A stretch of 64,000 nucleotides of DNA, from positions 22,845-86,844 of the forward strand of contig NZ_JADHDY010000020.1 of assembly GCF_016820535.1 (NCBI RefSeq), in the 5' to 3' direction. This stretch comes from Sporosarcina beigongshangi. Its GTDB lineage: Bacteria > Actinomycetota > Actinomycetes > Actinomycetales > Micrococcaceae. The position numbers and the translations under genes are program-made. Numbering within the stretch: position 1 is the stretch's first letter; each line of letters starts with the position of its first letter. The notes below the pieces were generated by a model that made no database searches, was not told where the DNA came from, and saw nothing but the letters and a program-made list of their open reading frames with translations. Of this stretch, positions 43,620 to 52,717 are shown in pieces.

Positions 43620-44638
43620 GAAGGGTCCTTTACTGAAGGCATGGAGGAGGGTGTGGCCGCCGGGGCAGGGGTTTCGCGCATTTCCCCGGAGAGCAGCAGG
43701 TAGAGGGCGGCCATGCGCACCGACACGCCGTTGCGGACCTGGGCCAGCACGGTGGAGCGGGGCGAATCGGCGGCTGCGGAGGAGATTTCCAGGCCGCGGT
43801 TCATGGGGCCGGGGTGCATGATGATGGTGTCCTTGAGGTTCAGGGCATCCAGCTTGGCGAGGCGGGCGTCGTCGAATCCCCAGCGGCGGGCGTACTCGCG
43901 GGCGGAGGGGAAGAACGAGGCGTTCATGCGCTCGGCCTGCACGCGCAGCATCATGACCGCGTCCACGCCCTTTTCCAGGGCGGCGTCGAGGTCGTAGCTG
44001 ACCTCGCAGGGCCAATGCTCGACGCCGACCGGCAGCAGGGTGGGCGGCGCCACCAGTGTCACGTGGGCGCCCAGGGTGCGCAGCAGCCAGACGTTGGAGC
44101 GGGCCACGCGGGAGTGCAGGACGTCGCCGGCGATGATGACGCGCATGCCCTTGAGGTCCGCGCCAACCGAGGAGATGCCCTGCAGCCTGGACCAGTGGGC
44201 GCGCATGGTGAACGCGTCCAGCAGCGCCTGCGTGGGGTGTGCGTGGGTGCCGTCGCCGGCGTTGATGACGGCCGCGTCGATCCAGCCGGAGTTGGCCAGC
44301 CGGGCAGGGGCGCCGGAGGCCCAGTGGCGGATCACCACGGCGTCGGCGCTCATGGCCTCAAGGGTCTGTGCCGTGTCCTTGAGGGATTCGCCCTTGGAAA
44401 CCGAAGAGCCCTTGGCGGCAAAGTTGATGACGTCCGCGGAAAGGCGCTTGGCCGCGGCCTCGAAGGAGATGCGGGTGCGGGTGGAGTCCTCAAAGAACAG
44501 GTTCACCACGGTGCGTCCGCGCAGGGCGGGCAGCTTCTTGATCTCCCGCTCCCCCACGGCCGACATCTCTTCGGCTGTGTCAAGGATCAAGATGGCGTTG
44601 TCGGAACTGAGTTGTTCAGTTGACAGCAAATGCCTCAT
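43616..44638 (-). CDS. pyrB: Aspartate carbamoyltransferase catalytic subunit
   Basis: Transfers the carbamoyl group to aspartate. 340 residues. Carbamoyl-phosphate motif [13 protein letters not shown], then [12 protein letters not shown] and [11 protein letters not shown]. No pyrI regulatory subunit is present, as usual in Gram-positive bacteria. Coupled to pyrR (overlap ATGA). Confidence 0.96.
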   Translation of the reverse strand: MRHLLSTEQLSSDNAILILDTAEEMSAVGEREIKKLPALRGRTVVNLFFEDSTRTRISFEAAAKRLSADVINFAAKGSSVSKGESLKDTAQTLEAMSADAVVIRHWASGAPARLANSGWIDAAVINAGDGTHAHPTQALLDAFTMRAHWSRLQGISSVGADLKGMRVIIAGDVLHSRVARSNVWLLRTLGAHVTLVAPPTLLPVGVEHWPCEVSYDLDAALEKGVDAVMMLRVQAERMNASFFPSAREYARRWGFDDARLAKLDALNLKDTIIMHPGPMNRGLEISSAAADSPRSTVLAQVRNGVSVRMAALYLLLSGEMRETPAPAATPSSMPSVKDPS

Positions 44639-45246
44639 GCGCCGGCCTCAATTACCACTTCGTCGTTGCCGGGGTCGCCGCCGTCGATTTCCGACATCCG
44701 GACCCGGACCTTTTCGCTGGAGGACGTGGGCAGGTTCTTGCCCACGTGGTCCGCGCGGATGGGAAGTTCGCGGTGTCCGCGGTCCACCAGGACGGCGAGG
44801 CGCACTGCACGCGGGCGGCCCAGGTCGACGAGGGCGTCGAGGGCTGCGCGGATGGTGCGGCCCGAGTACAGGACGTCGTCCACCAGGACCACCGTCTTGC
44901 CGTCGATGCCGGAGGCGGGCAGTTCGGTGCGCTGGGGTGCGCGGGTGGGGTGGTGGGCCAGGTCGTCACGGAACATGGTGACGTCCAGCTGGCCGACGAT
45001 GGTGCGGGGATCCACGGCGGGATCGCTGGCGGCAAGCTTGGCGGCCAGGCGCTGCGCCAGCGGGAAACCGCGGCGGGGGATGCCCAGGAGCACCAGGTTG
45101 GCGCTGCCCTTGTTGGCTTCCAGAATCTCATAGGCGATACGAGTCAGTGCCCGGTCAATGTCAGGTGCGGATAGAACCACACGCGACACGGTGCCCGGCG
45201 CCGAGGTTTTCTGAATGTCCCCAAACGCGTCGGAGGAAGTATTCAT
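44635..45246 (-). CDS. pyrR: Pyrimidine operon regulator / uracil phosphoribosyltransferase PyrR
   Basis: RNA-binding regulator with a PRTase fold. 203 residues from ATG 45246. The PRPP loop is [22 protein letters not shown], and [14 protein letters not shown] and [16 protein letters not shown] are PyrR hallmarks. Binding of UMP or UTP makes PyrR hold a specific loop in pyr mRNA. The leader just before this gene carries such a loop, including the ribosome binding site, so PyrR probably controls its own translation and, through coupling, the operon. Confidence 0.94.
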   Translation of the reverse strand: MNTSSDAFGDIQKTSAPGTVSRVVLSAPDIDRALTRIAYEILEANKGSANLVLLGIPRRGFPLAQRLAAKLAASDPAVDPRTIVGQLDVTMFRDDLAHHPTRAPQRTELPASGIDGKTVVLVDDVLYSGRTIRAALDALVDLGRPRAVRLAVLVDRGHRELPIRADHVGKNLPTSSSEKVRVRMSEIDGGDPGNDEVVIEAGA

Positions 45247-45254
45247 TATTCTCG

Positions 45255-45281
45255 CGTCCCCTTTCCCCGCCTCACTGGACG
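45255..45281 (-). promoter_or_regulatory. PyrR-binding RNA loop, includes the pyrR ribosome binding site
   Basis: On the minus strand CGTCC, then AGTGAGGCGGGGAAAGG, then GGACG: a 5-bp stem with a purine-rich loop. GTCCAGTGAGGC closely matches the core (GUCCAGAGAGGC-like) that PyrR recognises in firmicute pyr leaders. The ribosome binding site AAAGGGGA lies in the loop and 3' arm. In mycobacteria PyrR is reported to act on translation through a similar element. Confidence 0.75.
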
Positions 45282-45309
45282 GAATTAAAAGGTTGATTGC
45301 GTACACCTC

Positions 45310-45315
45310 AAACTA
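45310..45315 (-). promoter_or_regulatory. Candidate -10 of the pyr operon
   Basis: TAGTTT on the minus strand, preceded by TGTGG. It would start the transcript near 45303 and give a leader of about 57 bases that includes the PyrR loop. The 301-base gap to the divergent prsW-like gene otherwise holds an 8-bp hairpin (45341-45348 with 45357-45364) and no gene. Confidence 0.4.
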
Positions 45316-45547
45316 CCACAGCGCCAGGGCCTGCCCGGGGCCCTGCCGCCTGGCTCCGGCAGGGTCGTGCACGGGGGCTTCGGCCTGTGTCCGGATGGTC
45401 CTTGGCAACCCGTGGACGGGTCCTTGCCCCTGCCGCCGGGTGCCGGTTCCCGCGGGACCGCACAGGCACGGCCGCGCGTCGGACCGCCGCCTTATTCTTC
45501 CGCGCGGCGGCTGTGGCCGCGCACCTGCTGGCCCTAGTGTTGTAGCC

Positions 45548-46837
45548 ATGACTGAACCCACACCGTGGCAAGGCCCGGCCGCCGCAGCCGGCGGCGCTCC
45601 CCCGGCCCCGCTTCCCGACGCCGTCCAGACCGCAGCAACACACCCGGCAGGAGCAGCCCGCTGGCCGCAGTCCGCCCACACTCCGGCACGGGCCGGGCGC
45701 CGCAGGCTGCCGCTTAAGGTGACCAACATCATCCTGCTGTGCGTGCTGGTCTTCGTGGCAGTGGGGACGTTGGCGTTTTTTGCCGCCTCGCTGGGTGTGA
45801 ACGTGTTTCTGATCTGCGGCGCCCTGGCGCTCATTCCGCTGGGCATCTGTGTCGCAACGCTGGTCTGGATCGACCGGTGGGAGCCGGAGCCCGTCCCTGC
45901 ACTCGTTGTGGCGTTCTGCTGGGGCGCCGGAATGGCTGTCATCACCACGCTGGTCCTGGGCAGCTGGGTGCAGCCCCTCTTGATCGGCAACGCCCCGTCC
46001 GCCGACGCCGACCTGCTCGGTGCCGTCGTCCAGGCCCCTGTGGTGGAGGAGATCTGCAAGGGGGCCGGCCTGCTCCTGCTGTTCTTCCTGCGCCGGCGCA
46101 CCTTCGACGGGCCGGTGGACGGTGTGGTTTACGCCGGGCTCATAGCTGCCGGCTTCGCCTTCACCGAAAACATCCTCTACTTCGGACAGGCCCTGCAGGA
46201 AGCCGACGGCGCCGCCGGCGGCCTTGTGGGCATCTTTATTGTCCGCGGAATGATGTCCCCGTTTGCCCACGTCATGTTCACCGCCACGCTGGGCATGTGT
46301 GTTGGCTGGGCTGCCCGGCACGGAGGCACGGGCCTGGTCCTGGGCGCCTGGGTCGTGGGGCTGCTGCCCGCCATGGCGCTGCACGGGCTGTGGAACGCCA
46401 CGTCATTCCTGGGGTCGAGCTTCTTCGCCATGTACGTGGTCCTGCAGGTGCCGCTGTTTATCCTGTTTGTCACGGGGATCGTGCTGCTGCGCCGGTCCGA
46501 GGCCAAGCTCACCCGCACCAGGCTCGCCGACTACGTGGCGTCCGGCTGGTTCACCCCGCAGGAGGTGCCGATGCTCGCAACCGGTGCCGGCCGCCGTCGT
46601 GCCCTGACATGGGCGAAAAGCTTTGCGGCAGGTCCTGCCATGAAGGAATTCATCCGCCTCGCCACCCGGTTGGCATTTGTCCGCCAGCGGCTGATCGTCG
46701 ATGCGCGGACCGGCGGCGCAGCGTCCGCAACGCGGTTCCGCGAGGGGCAGGAGCGGGAGCTGGAATTGCTGGGGCGGATCGTGGACGTGCGCAATGTGCT
46801 GCTGTCCAGCCACGCCGCCGCGCTCCCCCGGCCATAG
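45548..46837 (+). CDS. PrsW family intramembrane metalloprotease
   Basis: 429 residues. A Pro/Ala-rich N-terminus (1-55) is followed by about eight or nine hydrophobic segments. PrsW motifs are in order: VVEEICKG (Glu-Glu, Lys), GFAFTENILYF, HVMFTATLGM and LHGLWN, with the metal-binding His and Glu residues. B. subtilis PrsW cuts an anti-sigma factor; the target here is unknown and no sigma or anti-sigma gene is nearby. A C-terminal soluble stretch of about 110 residues is extra. Divergent from pyrR. Confidence 0.88.
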   Translation: MTEPTPWQGPAAAAGGAPPAPLPDAVQTAATHPAGAARWPQSAHTPARAGRRRLPLKVTNIILLCVLVFVAVGTLAFFAASLGVNVFLICGALALIPLGICVATLVWIDRWEPEPVPALVVAFCWGAGMAVITTLVLGSWVQPLLIGNAPSADADLLGAVVQAPVVEEICKGAGLLLLFFLRRRTFDGPVDGVVYAGLIAAGFAFTENILYFGQALQEADGAAGGLVGIFIVRGMMSPFAHVMFTATLGMCVGWAARHGGTGLVLGAWVVGLLPAMALHGLWNATSFLGSSFFAMYVVLQVPLFILFVTGIVLLRRSEAKLTRTRLADYVASGWFTPQEVPMLATGAGRRRALTWAKSFAAGPAMKEFIRLATRLAFVRQRLIVDARTGGAASATRFREGQERELELLGRIVDVRNVLLSSHAAALPRP

Positions 46838-46856
46838 CTAAAGCCTTAAACAAATA

Positions 46857-46914
46857 ACCCGCCGAAGGTGCCGGAGCCCACGCAAAATTTCGTGGGTTGC
46901 GGCACCTTCAGCGG
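46857..46914. terminator. Convergent terminator between prsW-like gene and nusB
   Basis: Long interrupted stem: CCCGC/GCGGG at the base, GAAGGTGCCG/CGGCACCTTC in the middle and CCCACG/CGTGGG at the tip, closed by an A/T-rich loop. It lies between two convergent stops. Confidence 0.8.
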
Positions 46915-46930
46915 GCCAAGGTGGTGCGGG

Positions 46931-47377
46931 CTACGCCAGCAGGGACGGCTTGACCTGCTGCAGGCGGCCGAGCAGCCCGTTGACGAACTGCGGCGACTCA
47001 TCGGTGGAGAGCACCTTGGCGAGTTCAACGGCCTCGCTCACGGCCACGGCGTCGGGAACGTCGTCGTTGTAGAGCAGTTCCCAGGTGCCGATGCGCAGGA
47101 TGATGCGGTCGACGGCGGGCATGCGCTCCAGCGTCCAGCCCTGCGAGTAGGTCGCCAGGAACTCGTCGATGTTTTCCGACATGGCGGTGACGCCCTCGAT
47201 CAGCTCAACCGTGTAGAGGTTGATGACCTGGTCCGTCTTTTCCCGCCGTGCGGTCATGGCCGAGGCTGCGCTGACGTCGCGCTGCTCTGCCTCGAACAAG
47301 ATGTCCAAGGCTCGGCGGCGGGCCTTGCTGCGCGCCGAATTCGGTTTGCCCGTGGGGCTGTTGTGCGTGCTTGCCAC
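46931..47377 (-). CDS. nusB: Transcription antitermination factor NusB
   Basis: All-helical RNA-binding protein (148 residues) that acts with NusE (S10) on boxA RNA of rRNA operons. N-terminal basic segment SKARRRALDILFEAEQRD, and the C-terminal TDESPQFVNGLLGRL are the conserved ends. The GTG start overlaps the efp stop (TAGTG). Last gene before the terminator. Confidence 0.95.
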   Translation of the reverse strand: MASTHNSPTGKPNSARSKARRRALDILFEAEQRDVSAASAMTARREKTDQVINLYTVELIEGVTAMSENIDEFLATYSQGWTLERMPAVDRIILRIGTWELLYNDDVPDAVAVSEAVELAKVLSTDESPQFVNGLLGRLQQVKPSLLA

Positions 47378-47940
47378 TACTCGCTGACACGTCCCAAGTA
47401 GCTGCCGTCTCGGGTGTCGACCTTGACCAGGGTGTTGTTTTCGATGAACAACGGAACCTGGATCTCGTAGCCGGTCTCCACCGTGGCGGGCTTGGTGCCG
47501 GCGGAGGAGCGGTCGCCCTGCAGACCGGGCTCGGTGTAGGTGATGCGCAGCTGGACCGACGGCGGCAGCTCGATGTAAAGCGGGTTGCCTTCGTGCAGGG
47601 CAATGGTGACGTTGAGGTTTTCGAGCATGAAGTTCGTGGCGTCGCCAACTGTCTTCGCCGAAACGGTGAGCTGGTCGTAGTTGTCCAGGTCCATGAACAC
47701 GAAGTCTTCGCCGTCCTGGTACAGGTACTGGAAGTCCGAGCGGTCAACCGTGGCGGTTTCAATCTTCAGGCCGGCGTTGAACGTCTTGTCAACGACCTTG
47801 CCGGAGAGGATGTTGCGCATCTTGGTACGAACGAATGCGCCACCCTTGCCGGGCTTGACGTGCTGGAACTCGATGATGTTCCACAGCTGTCCTTCAAGTT
47901 TGAGAACGGTGCCGTTCTTAATGTCGTTAGTCGTTGCCAC
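47377..47940 (-). CDS. efp: Elongation factor P
   Basis: Relieves ribosomes stalled at polyproline. 187 residues, three beta-barrel domains. The tip loop is KPGKGGAF with Lys32; in actinobacteria this Lys is thought to work unmodified, and no epmA/epmB-type gene is nearby. GTG start with AGAGG 5 bases upstream. Followed by nusB, a common pair. The 470 bases upstream carry a repeat cluster rather than a gene. Confidence 0.96.
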   Translation of the reverse strand: MATTNDIKNGTVLKLEGQLWNIIEFQHVKPGKGGAFVRTKMRNILSGKVVDKTFNAGLKIETATVDRSDFQYLYQDGEDFVFMDLDNYDQLTVSAKTVGDATNFMLENLNVTIALHEGNPLYIELPPSVQLRITYTEPGLQGDRSSAGTKPATVETGYEIQVPLFIENNTLVKVDTRDGSYLGRVSE

Positions 47941-48143
47941 AGTTGCCTCTTAGCCTATAAGTGTTATCAAAAATCCATTGACCATACTACCGCACACCGC
48001 CGAGCGGCGGGGCATGACGTGGCACACCACGCCCGGTGTTCCCCGCCACTGCCTCCATGGGCCATGCCTTCGCGAGGCGCCTCGCCGGGATCGCCAAACG
48101 CCGCGCGGGCGGTGTTCGGCCCTGCCAGGCGCCGAATCGTCTC

Positions 48144-48327
48144 GAACCAGCAGCAGATGCGGTCTCAGCCCAACCACTGCCTGTTGAAACAGCAGCTGAT
48201 GCGATCTGCACGCACCCACTGCCGGTTGAGACAGCAGCACCTGCGAAAATTTCCGCGAAAAATCGCAGGTGCTGCTGGATCAACCTGGTACAGGCCGCAG
48301 AAATCGCATTTGCTGCTGTTTCAATCC
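48144..48327. repeat. Clustered 42-bp direct and inverted repeats upstream of efp
   Basis: Two complete 42-base units in tandem (48144-48185 and 48186-48227), both starting GAAACAGCAG or GAACCAGCAG and ending ACTGCCNGTT, then a partial third (48228-48253). Two inverted copies follow: 48263-48285, which folds with unit three into a long hairpin (TCGCAGGTGCTGCTG pairs with CAGCAGCACCTGCGA), and 48297-48327, whose complement has TTGAAACAGCAG and ATGCGAT as in unit two. No reading frame is supported. The rest of the 47941-48413 gap shows nothing else. Confidence 0.75.
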
Positions 48328-48413
48328 CCGTTCCGTGCCGGAAGCCTCCGACGCAGCGCCCACCGGTTCGGCCCCGGTTCAACGCCCGGGAACCCCAAGC
48401 TGGCAAGGCGGCG

Positions 48414-48914
48414 CTATTCGCGTTCGGCCAGGTCCAGGGCGCGCTTGAGCGATACTGTTGCCGAGTAGATGGCGGTGGCATCGTGGCCGGAGGCGACGCG
48501 CAATTCCAGCGACTTGTTGAAGTCCTTGGCCGCGGCCTCATACGAGCCGCTGCTGAAATGGACCTTGCCCAGCTGCTGGTACACCCACGGCTCCAGCGGC
48601 GTGCCGGCCACCTCGGGCAGCAGCCCGCGCAGGATTCCGTCGGCCCGGTCAAAGTGCTTGCTGGCACGCAGGATGTCGGCGTCGAAGACCTGCAGGCGCA
48701 GGGACCCGGGGTCCCTGAGGCGGGCATCGGCTGCCAGGTCGGCAGCCTCGGAAGTCAACCCCCGGGCCAGCAGGACGAAGATCTTGTCGCCAGCGTCGTC
48801 GGACAGGGCCAGGGCCTCCTCGCACGCCTCCTCGTCAACAACCTCCGGCAGGAGGGTCTGCGGGTTGACGGCAATGCCCGGGAAACCGGCTGAGGGCCAA
48901 TCCTTCAAGCCCAT
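48414..48914 (-). CDS. Tetratricopeptide-like protein at the end of the aro cluster
   Basis: 166 residues, acidic, mostly helical. The C-terminal half reads like TPR units (WVYQQLGKVHFSSGSYEAAAKDFNKSLEL). The N-terminal half (VVDEEACEEALALSDDAGDK) may hold degenerate repeats. ATG 48914 (MGLKDWPSAGFPG) starts one base after the aroB stop, so it is co-expressed with aroB. Role unknown; protein-protein contact is likely. Confidence 0.75.
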   Translation of the reverse strand: MGLKDWPSAGFPGIAVNPQTLLPEVVDEEACEEALALSDDAGDKIFVLLARGLTSEAADLAADARLRDPGSLRLQVFDADILRASKHFDRADGILRGLLPEVAGTPLEPWVYQQLGKVHFSSGSYEAAAKDFNKSLELRVASGHDATAIYSATVSLKRALDLAERE

Positions 48915-48915
48915 G

Positions 48916-50028
<1,113 letters not shown>

Positions 50029-50601
50029 TTAAGAATTCTCTTTCCTTGATTCTGTTTCCAGCAGGTGGATCAGCCGCTCAACAAGCTGCGGCACATTTGA
50101 ATTGCTGACATCCAATGTGATGTCGGCAAGGCGGGCGTACACGGGGCCGCGCACCGCAGCCAGCCGCTCCCACGCCGCGACAGGGTCTGCCGCCAGGAGC
50201 GGGCGCCCGGTGTTGCGGGTGATGCGCTCCTTCACGGTATCAACCGTGGCACTGAGGTAGACAACCGTGGTCCGTGCCAGCAGCTGCTGCGTTCCGGAAT
50301 CCAGCACGGCGCCGCCGCCCAGGGACAGGACGACGGTTTTGGGTTTCGGCGAGTCCAGGACGTCGGCGACGGCGCGTGCCTCGAGCTGGCGGAAGTGGTG
50401 CTCCCCCTTGGCAGCGAAGATGCCGGGCACCGGGCCGTGCTTGGCCACGATCTTGTGGTCTGAGTCAATGAAGTCCAGTCCCAGCACGCGGGCAAGTTCC
50501 GCCCCGATGACGGATTTTCCCACGGCCATGGGGCCAATCATGACAATGGGACGCCGGGGGGTGAAGTCGCGCCCCCCGGCCGGGTCCCTGCCGTCAGCCA
50601 T
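50029..50601 (-). CDS. aroK: Shikimate kinase
   Basis: Phosphorylates shikimate at the 3-OH. 190 residues; P-loop MIGPMAVGKSVIG near residues 21-33 (Met-Ala instead of the common Ser/Gly-x). Shikimate-binding FIDSDHKI and GGGAVL, and lid RNTGRPLL. Its ATG overlaps the aroC stop by one base (TGATG). Confidence 0.94.
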   Translation of the reverse strand: MADGRDPAGGRDFTPRRPIVMIGPMAVGKSVIGAELARVLGLDFIDSDHKIVAKHGPVPGIFAAKGEHHFRQLEARAVADVLDSPKPKTVVLSLGGGAVLDSGTQQLLARTTVVYLSATVDTVKERITRNTGRPLLAADPVAAWERLAAVRGPVYARLADITLDVSNSNVPQLVERLIHLLETESRKENS

Positions 50602-51800
50602 CAGTGGCCCTGCGTGTCCAGATTGGCGGGGATGGCCGCCAGGTAGCTGTCCATGTTGCGGCGTGTCTCGGGCATGGAGTCACCGCCGAACTTCTCCAGC
50701 AGCGCCTCGGCGAGCACCAGCGCCGTCATGGCCTCGGCGACGACGCCGGCGGCAGGCACGGCACAGACGTCGGAGCGCTGGTGGTGCGCCTTGGCAGCCT
50801 CACCGGTGGCCACGTCAATGGTCTTGAGCGCGCGGGGCACGGTGGCGATGGGCTTCATGGCGGCGCGCACGCGCAGCACGTCGCCGATGCTCATCCCGCC
50901 CTCGATGCCGCCTGCGCGGTTGGAGGTGCGGATGATGCGGCCTGAGTCGTCGCGCACAATTTCGTCGTGGGCGGCGGATCCGCGGCGGGCGGCCGTGGCG
51001 AAGCCGTCGCCGACTTCCACGCCCTTGATGGCCTGGATGCCCATGAGGGCGCCGGCCAGGCGGGAGTCGAGGCGGCGGTCCCAGTGGACGTAGCTGCCCA
51101 GTCCGGGCGGCAGGTTGTAGGCGAGCACCTCAACGACGCCGCCGAGGGTCTCGCCCTGCTTCTGGGCCGTGTCCACCTCTTCAACCATGGCGGCGGAGGT
51201 GGCGGCGTCGAAGCAGCGCAGCGGGTCGGCGTCCAGTGCGGCGACGTCGGCAAAGCCCGGCAGCACGGCGTCGTCCGGGGAGGCGATGGCGGCAATCTGC
51301 ACGGTGTGACTGACCAGCTCGACGCCGACCGCAGCCAGGATCTGGGCGGCCACCACGCCGAGGGCCACACGGGTGGCGGTTTCGCGGGCGCTGGCGCGTT
51401 CCAAGACGGGCCGTGCCTCGTCAAAGCCGTATTTCTGCATGCCCGTAAAGTCGGCATGTCCGGGGCGCGGGCGGGTCAGCGGCGCATTGCGCGCCTGCCC
51501 CGCGAGCTCATCGGCGTCCACGGGGTCGGCGGACATGATCTGTTCCCACTTGGGCCATTCGGAGTTGGCGATCTGGATCGCCACCGGCCCGCCCTGGGTC
51601 AGCCCGTGCCGGACTCCTCCCAGGATGGTCACCACGTCCTGCTCAAACTTCATTCGTGCGCCGCGGCCATAGCCGAGGCGGCGGCGGGCCAGGGCGTCCC
51701 GGATGTGGGCGCTCGTGAGCTCCACACCGGCAGGGACGCCTTCAATAATTCCAACGAGTGCCGGGCCATGAGATTCACCGGCTGTCAACCAACGCAACAT
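50601..51800 (-). CDS. aroC: Chorismate synthase
   Basis: FMN-dependent final step to chorismate. 399 residues from ATG 51800 ([21 protein letters not shown]); the longer frame adds a basic stretch overlapping aroE and is rejected. Signatures [13 protein letters not shown] and [12 protein letters not shown] are present. Follows aroE by 5 bases. Confidence 0.96.
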   Translation of the reverse strand: MLRWLTAGESHGPALVGIIEGVPAGVELTSAHIRDALARRRLGYGRGARMKFEQDVVTILGGVRHGLTQGGPVAIQIANSEWPKWEQIMSADPVDADELAGQARNAPLTRPRPGHADFTGMQKYGFDEARPVLERASARETATRVALGVVAAQILAAVGVELVSHTVQIAAIASPDDAVLPGFADVAALDADPLRCFDAATSAAMVEEVDTAQKQGETLGGVVEVLAYNLPPGLGSYVHWDRRLDSRLAGALMGIQAIKGVEVGDGFATAARRGSAAHDEIVRDDSGRIIRTSNRAGGIEGGMSIGDVLRVRAAMKPIATVPRALKTIDVATGEAAKAHHQRSDVCAVPAAGVVAEAMTALVLAEALLEKFGGDSMPETRRNMDSYLAAIPANLDTQGH

Positions 51801-51805
51801 ACTCT

Positions 51806-52717
51806 CTATCCTGCCATGTTCTGGTCGTAGGGATTTCGCCGGGGGACGCCAAGTGCGTCGCACATCACATTGATGACGCGGCCGCGTTGCTCTGTGTCAA
51901 GGGTGCCGAATCCGGCGGCGGCGGTGAACTGGCGCACCTGCTCAACTCCTTGGTACAGCAGCATCTCAATCCCGGCCACCACGGTTCCGCCGGCACGCTC
52001 CCATGCCTGCCCGAGGGCGCTGGGCCACGGGTCGTAGGCCACATCGAGCAGCAGCGCCCCCGGCACCTCGGGCGCCGCGGCGGCAAACTCCCCCGCCATG
52101 GCGTCGGCACCGCGCGGGGGAAGCGTAGAGATGACGATGTCGTAGCCCGCCAGCTCCTGCGCGGCCAGGTCAAAGGATTTAAGTTCGACGGCGGTGCCCA
52201 GGGTTTGCGCGACGCCGGCAGTTCCGGCGGCCTTCTGCGGGTTGCGGACAAACAGGTGGATGGCCGTGGCGTCCAGCTGTGCCAGTGCGGCGATGGCGGA
52301 GACGGCGGTTCCGCCGCCTCCCAGGACGGCCGCGCGCGGGCGCTTCCCCGCCCCGGCGTGCAGCAGGGCGTTCACGATCCCGGCCACGTCCGTGTTGTCC
52401 CCCACAAGGTGGGCCGAACCGCCGTCGTCCGTGGTGCACACAATGGTGTTCACGGCACCGAGGGCGGCGGCCACGGGGGTCAGCTCATCCACCAGGTCCA
52501 CCGAGGCGTTTTTCAGCGGCATGGTCACCGAGAGTCCGTACCAGTTGCCGTCCCTGCGCACCTGGTCCAGGAGGCCGGCGAGCCCGGGCACGTCAATGTC
52601 GATGGCCTCGTAGGGCATGTCGGCGCCGAGGGCTGCATAGGCGGCGTTGTGCATGGCGGGTGACTTGGAATGCCCAATGGGATGTCCCAACACCGCGCCC
52701 TTGGGGGGCTGGTTCAA
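51806..52717 (-). CDS. aroE: Shikimate dehydrogenase
   Basis: Reduces 3-dehydroshikimate with NADPH. 303 residues. Substrate motif [17 protein letters not shown], catalytic Lys in [10 protein letters not shown], Asp in GDNTDVAG, cofactor loop [15 protein letters not shown]. The TTG at 52717 follows the mltG stop immediately and is the only start that retains the family N-terminus. Confidence 0.93.
   Translation of the reverse strand: MNQPPKGAVLGHPIGHSKSPAMHNAAYAALGADMPYEAIDIDVPGLAGLLDQVRRDGNWYGLSVTMPLKNASVDLVDELTPVAAALGAVNTIVCTTDDGGSAHLVGDNTDVAGIVNALLHAGAGKRPRAAVLGGGGTAVSAIAALAQLDATAIHLFVRNPQKAAGTAGVAQTLGTAVELKSFDLAAQELAGYDIVISTLPPRGADAMAGEFAAAAPEVPGALLLDVAYDPWPSALGQAWERAGGTVVAGIEMLLYQGVEQVRQFTAAAGFGTLDTEQRGRVINVMCDALGVPRRNPYDQNMAG

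Noticed and set aside
45341..45364. 8-bp hairpin between pyrR and the prsW-like gene as an attenuator
   Set aside because: It lies upstream of the likely -10 of the pyr operon and has no U-run on either strand.
48130..48152. GGTTCGAGAC on the minus strand as a tRNA T-arm
   Set aside because: No matching acceptor, D or anticodon arms around it; part of the repeat region.
48144..48253. 42-base tandem units taken for a short CRISPR array
   Set aside because: Units follow each other with no unique spacers, differ from each other internally, and inverted copies follow; no cas gene is present.
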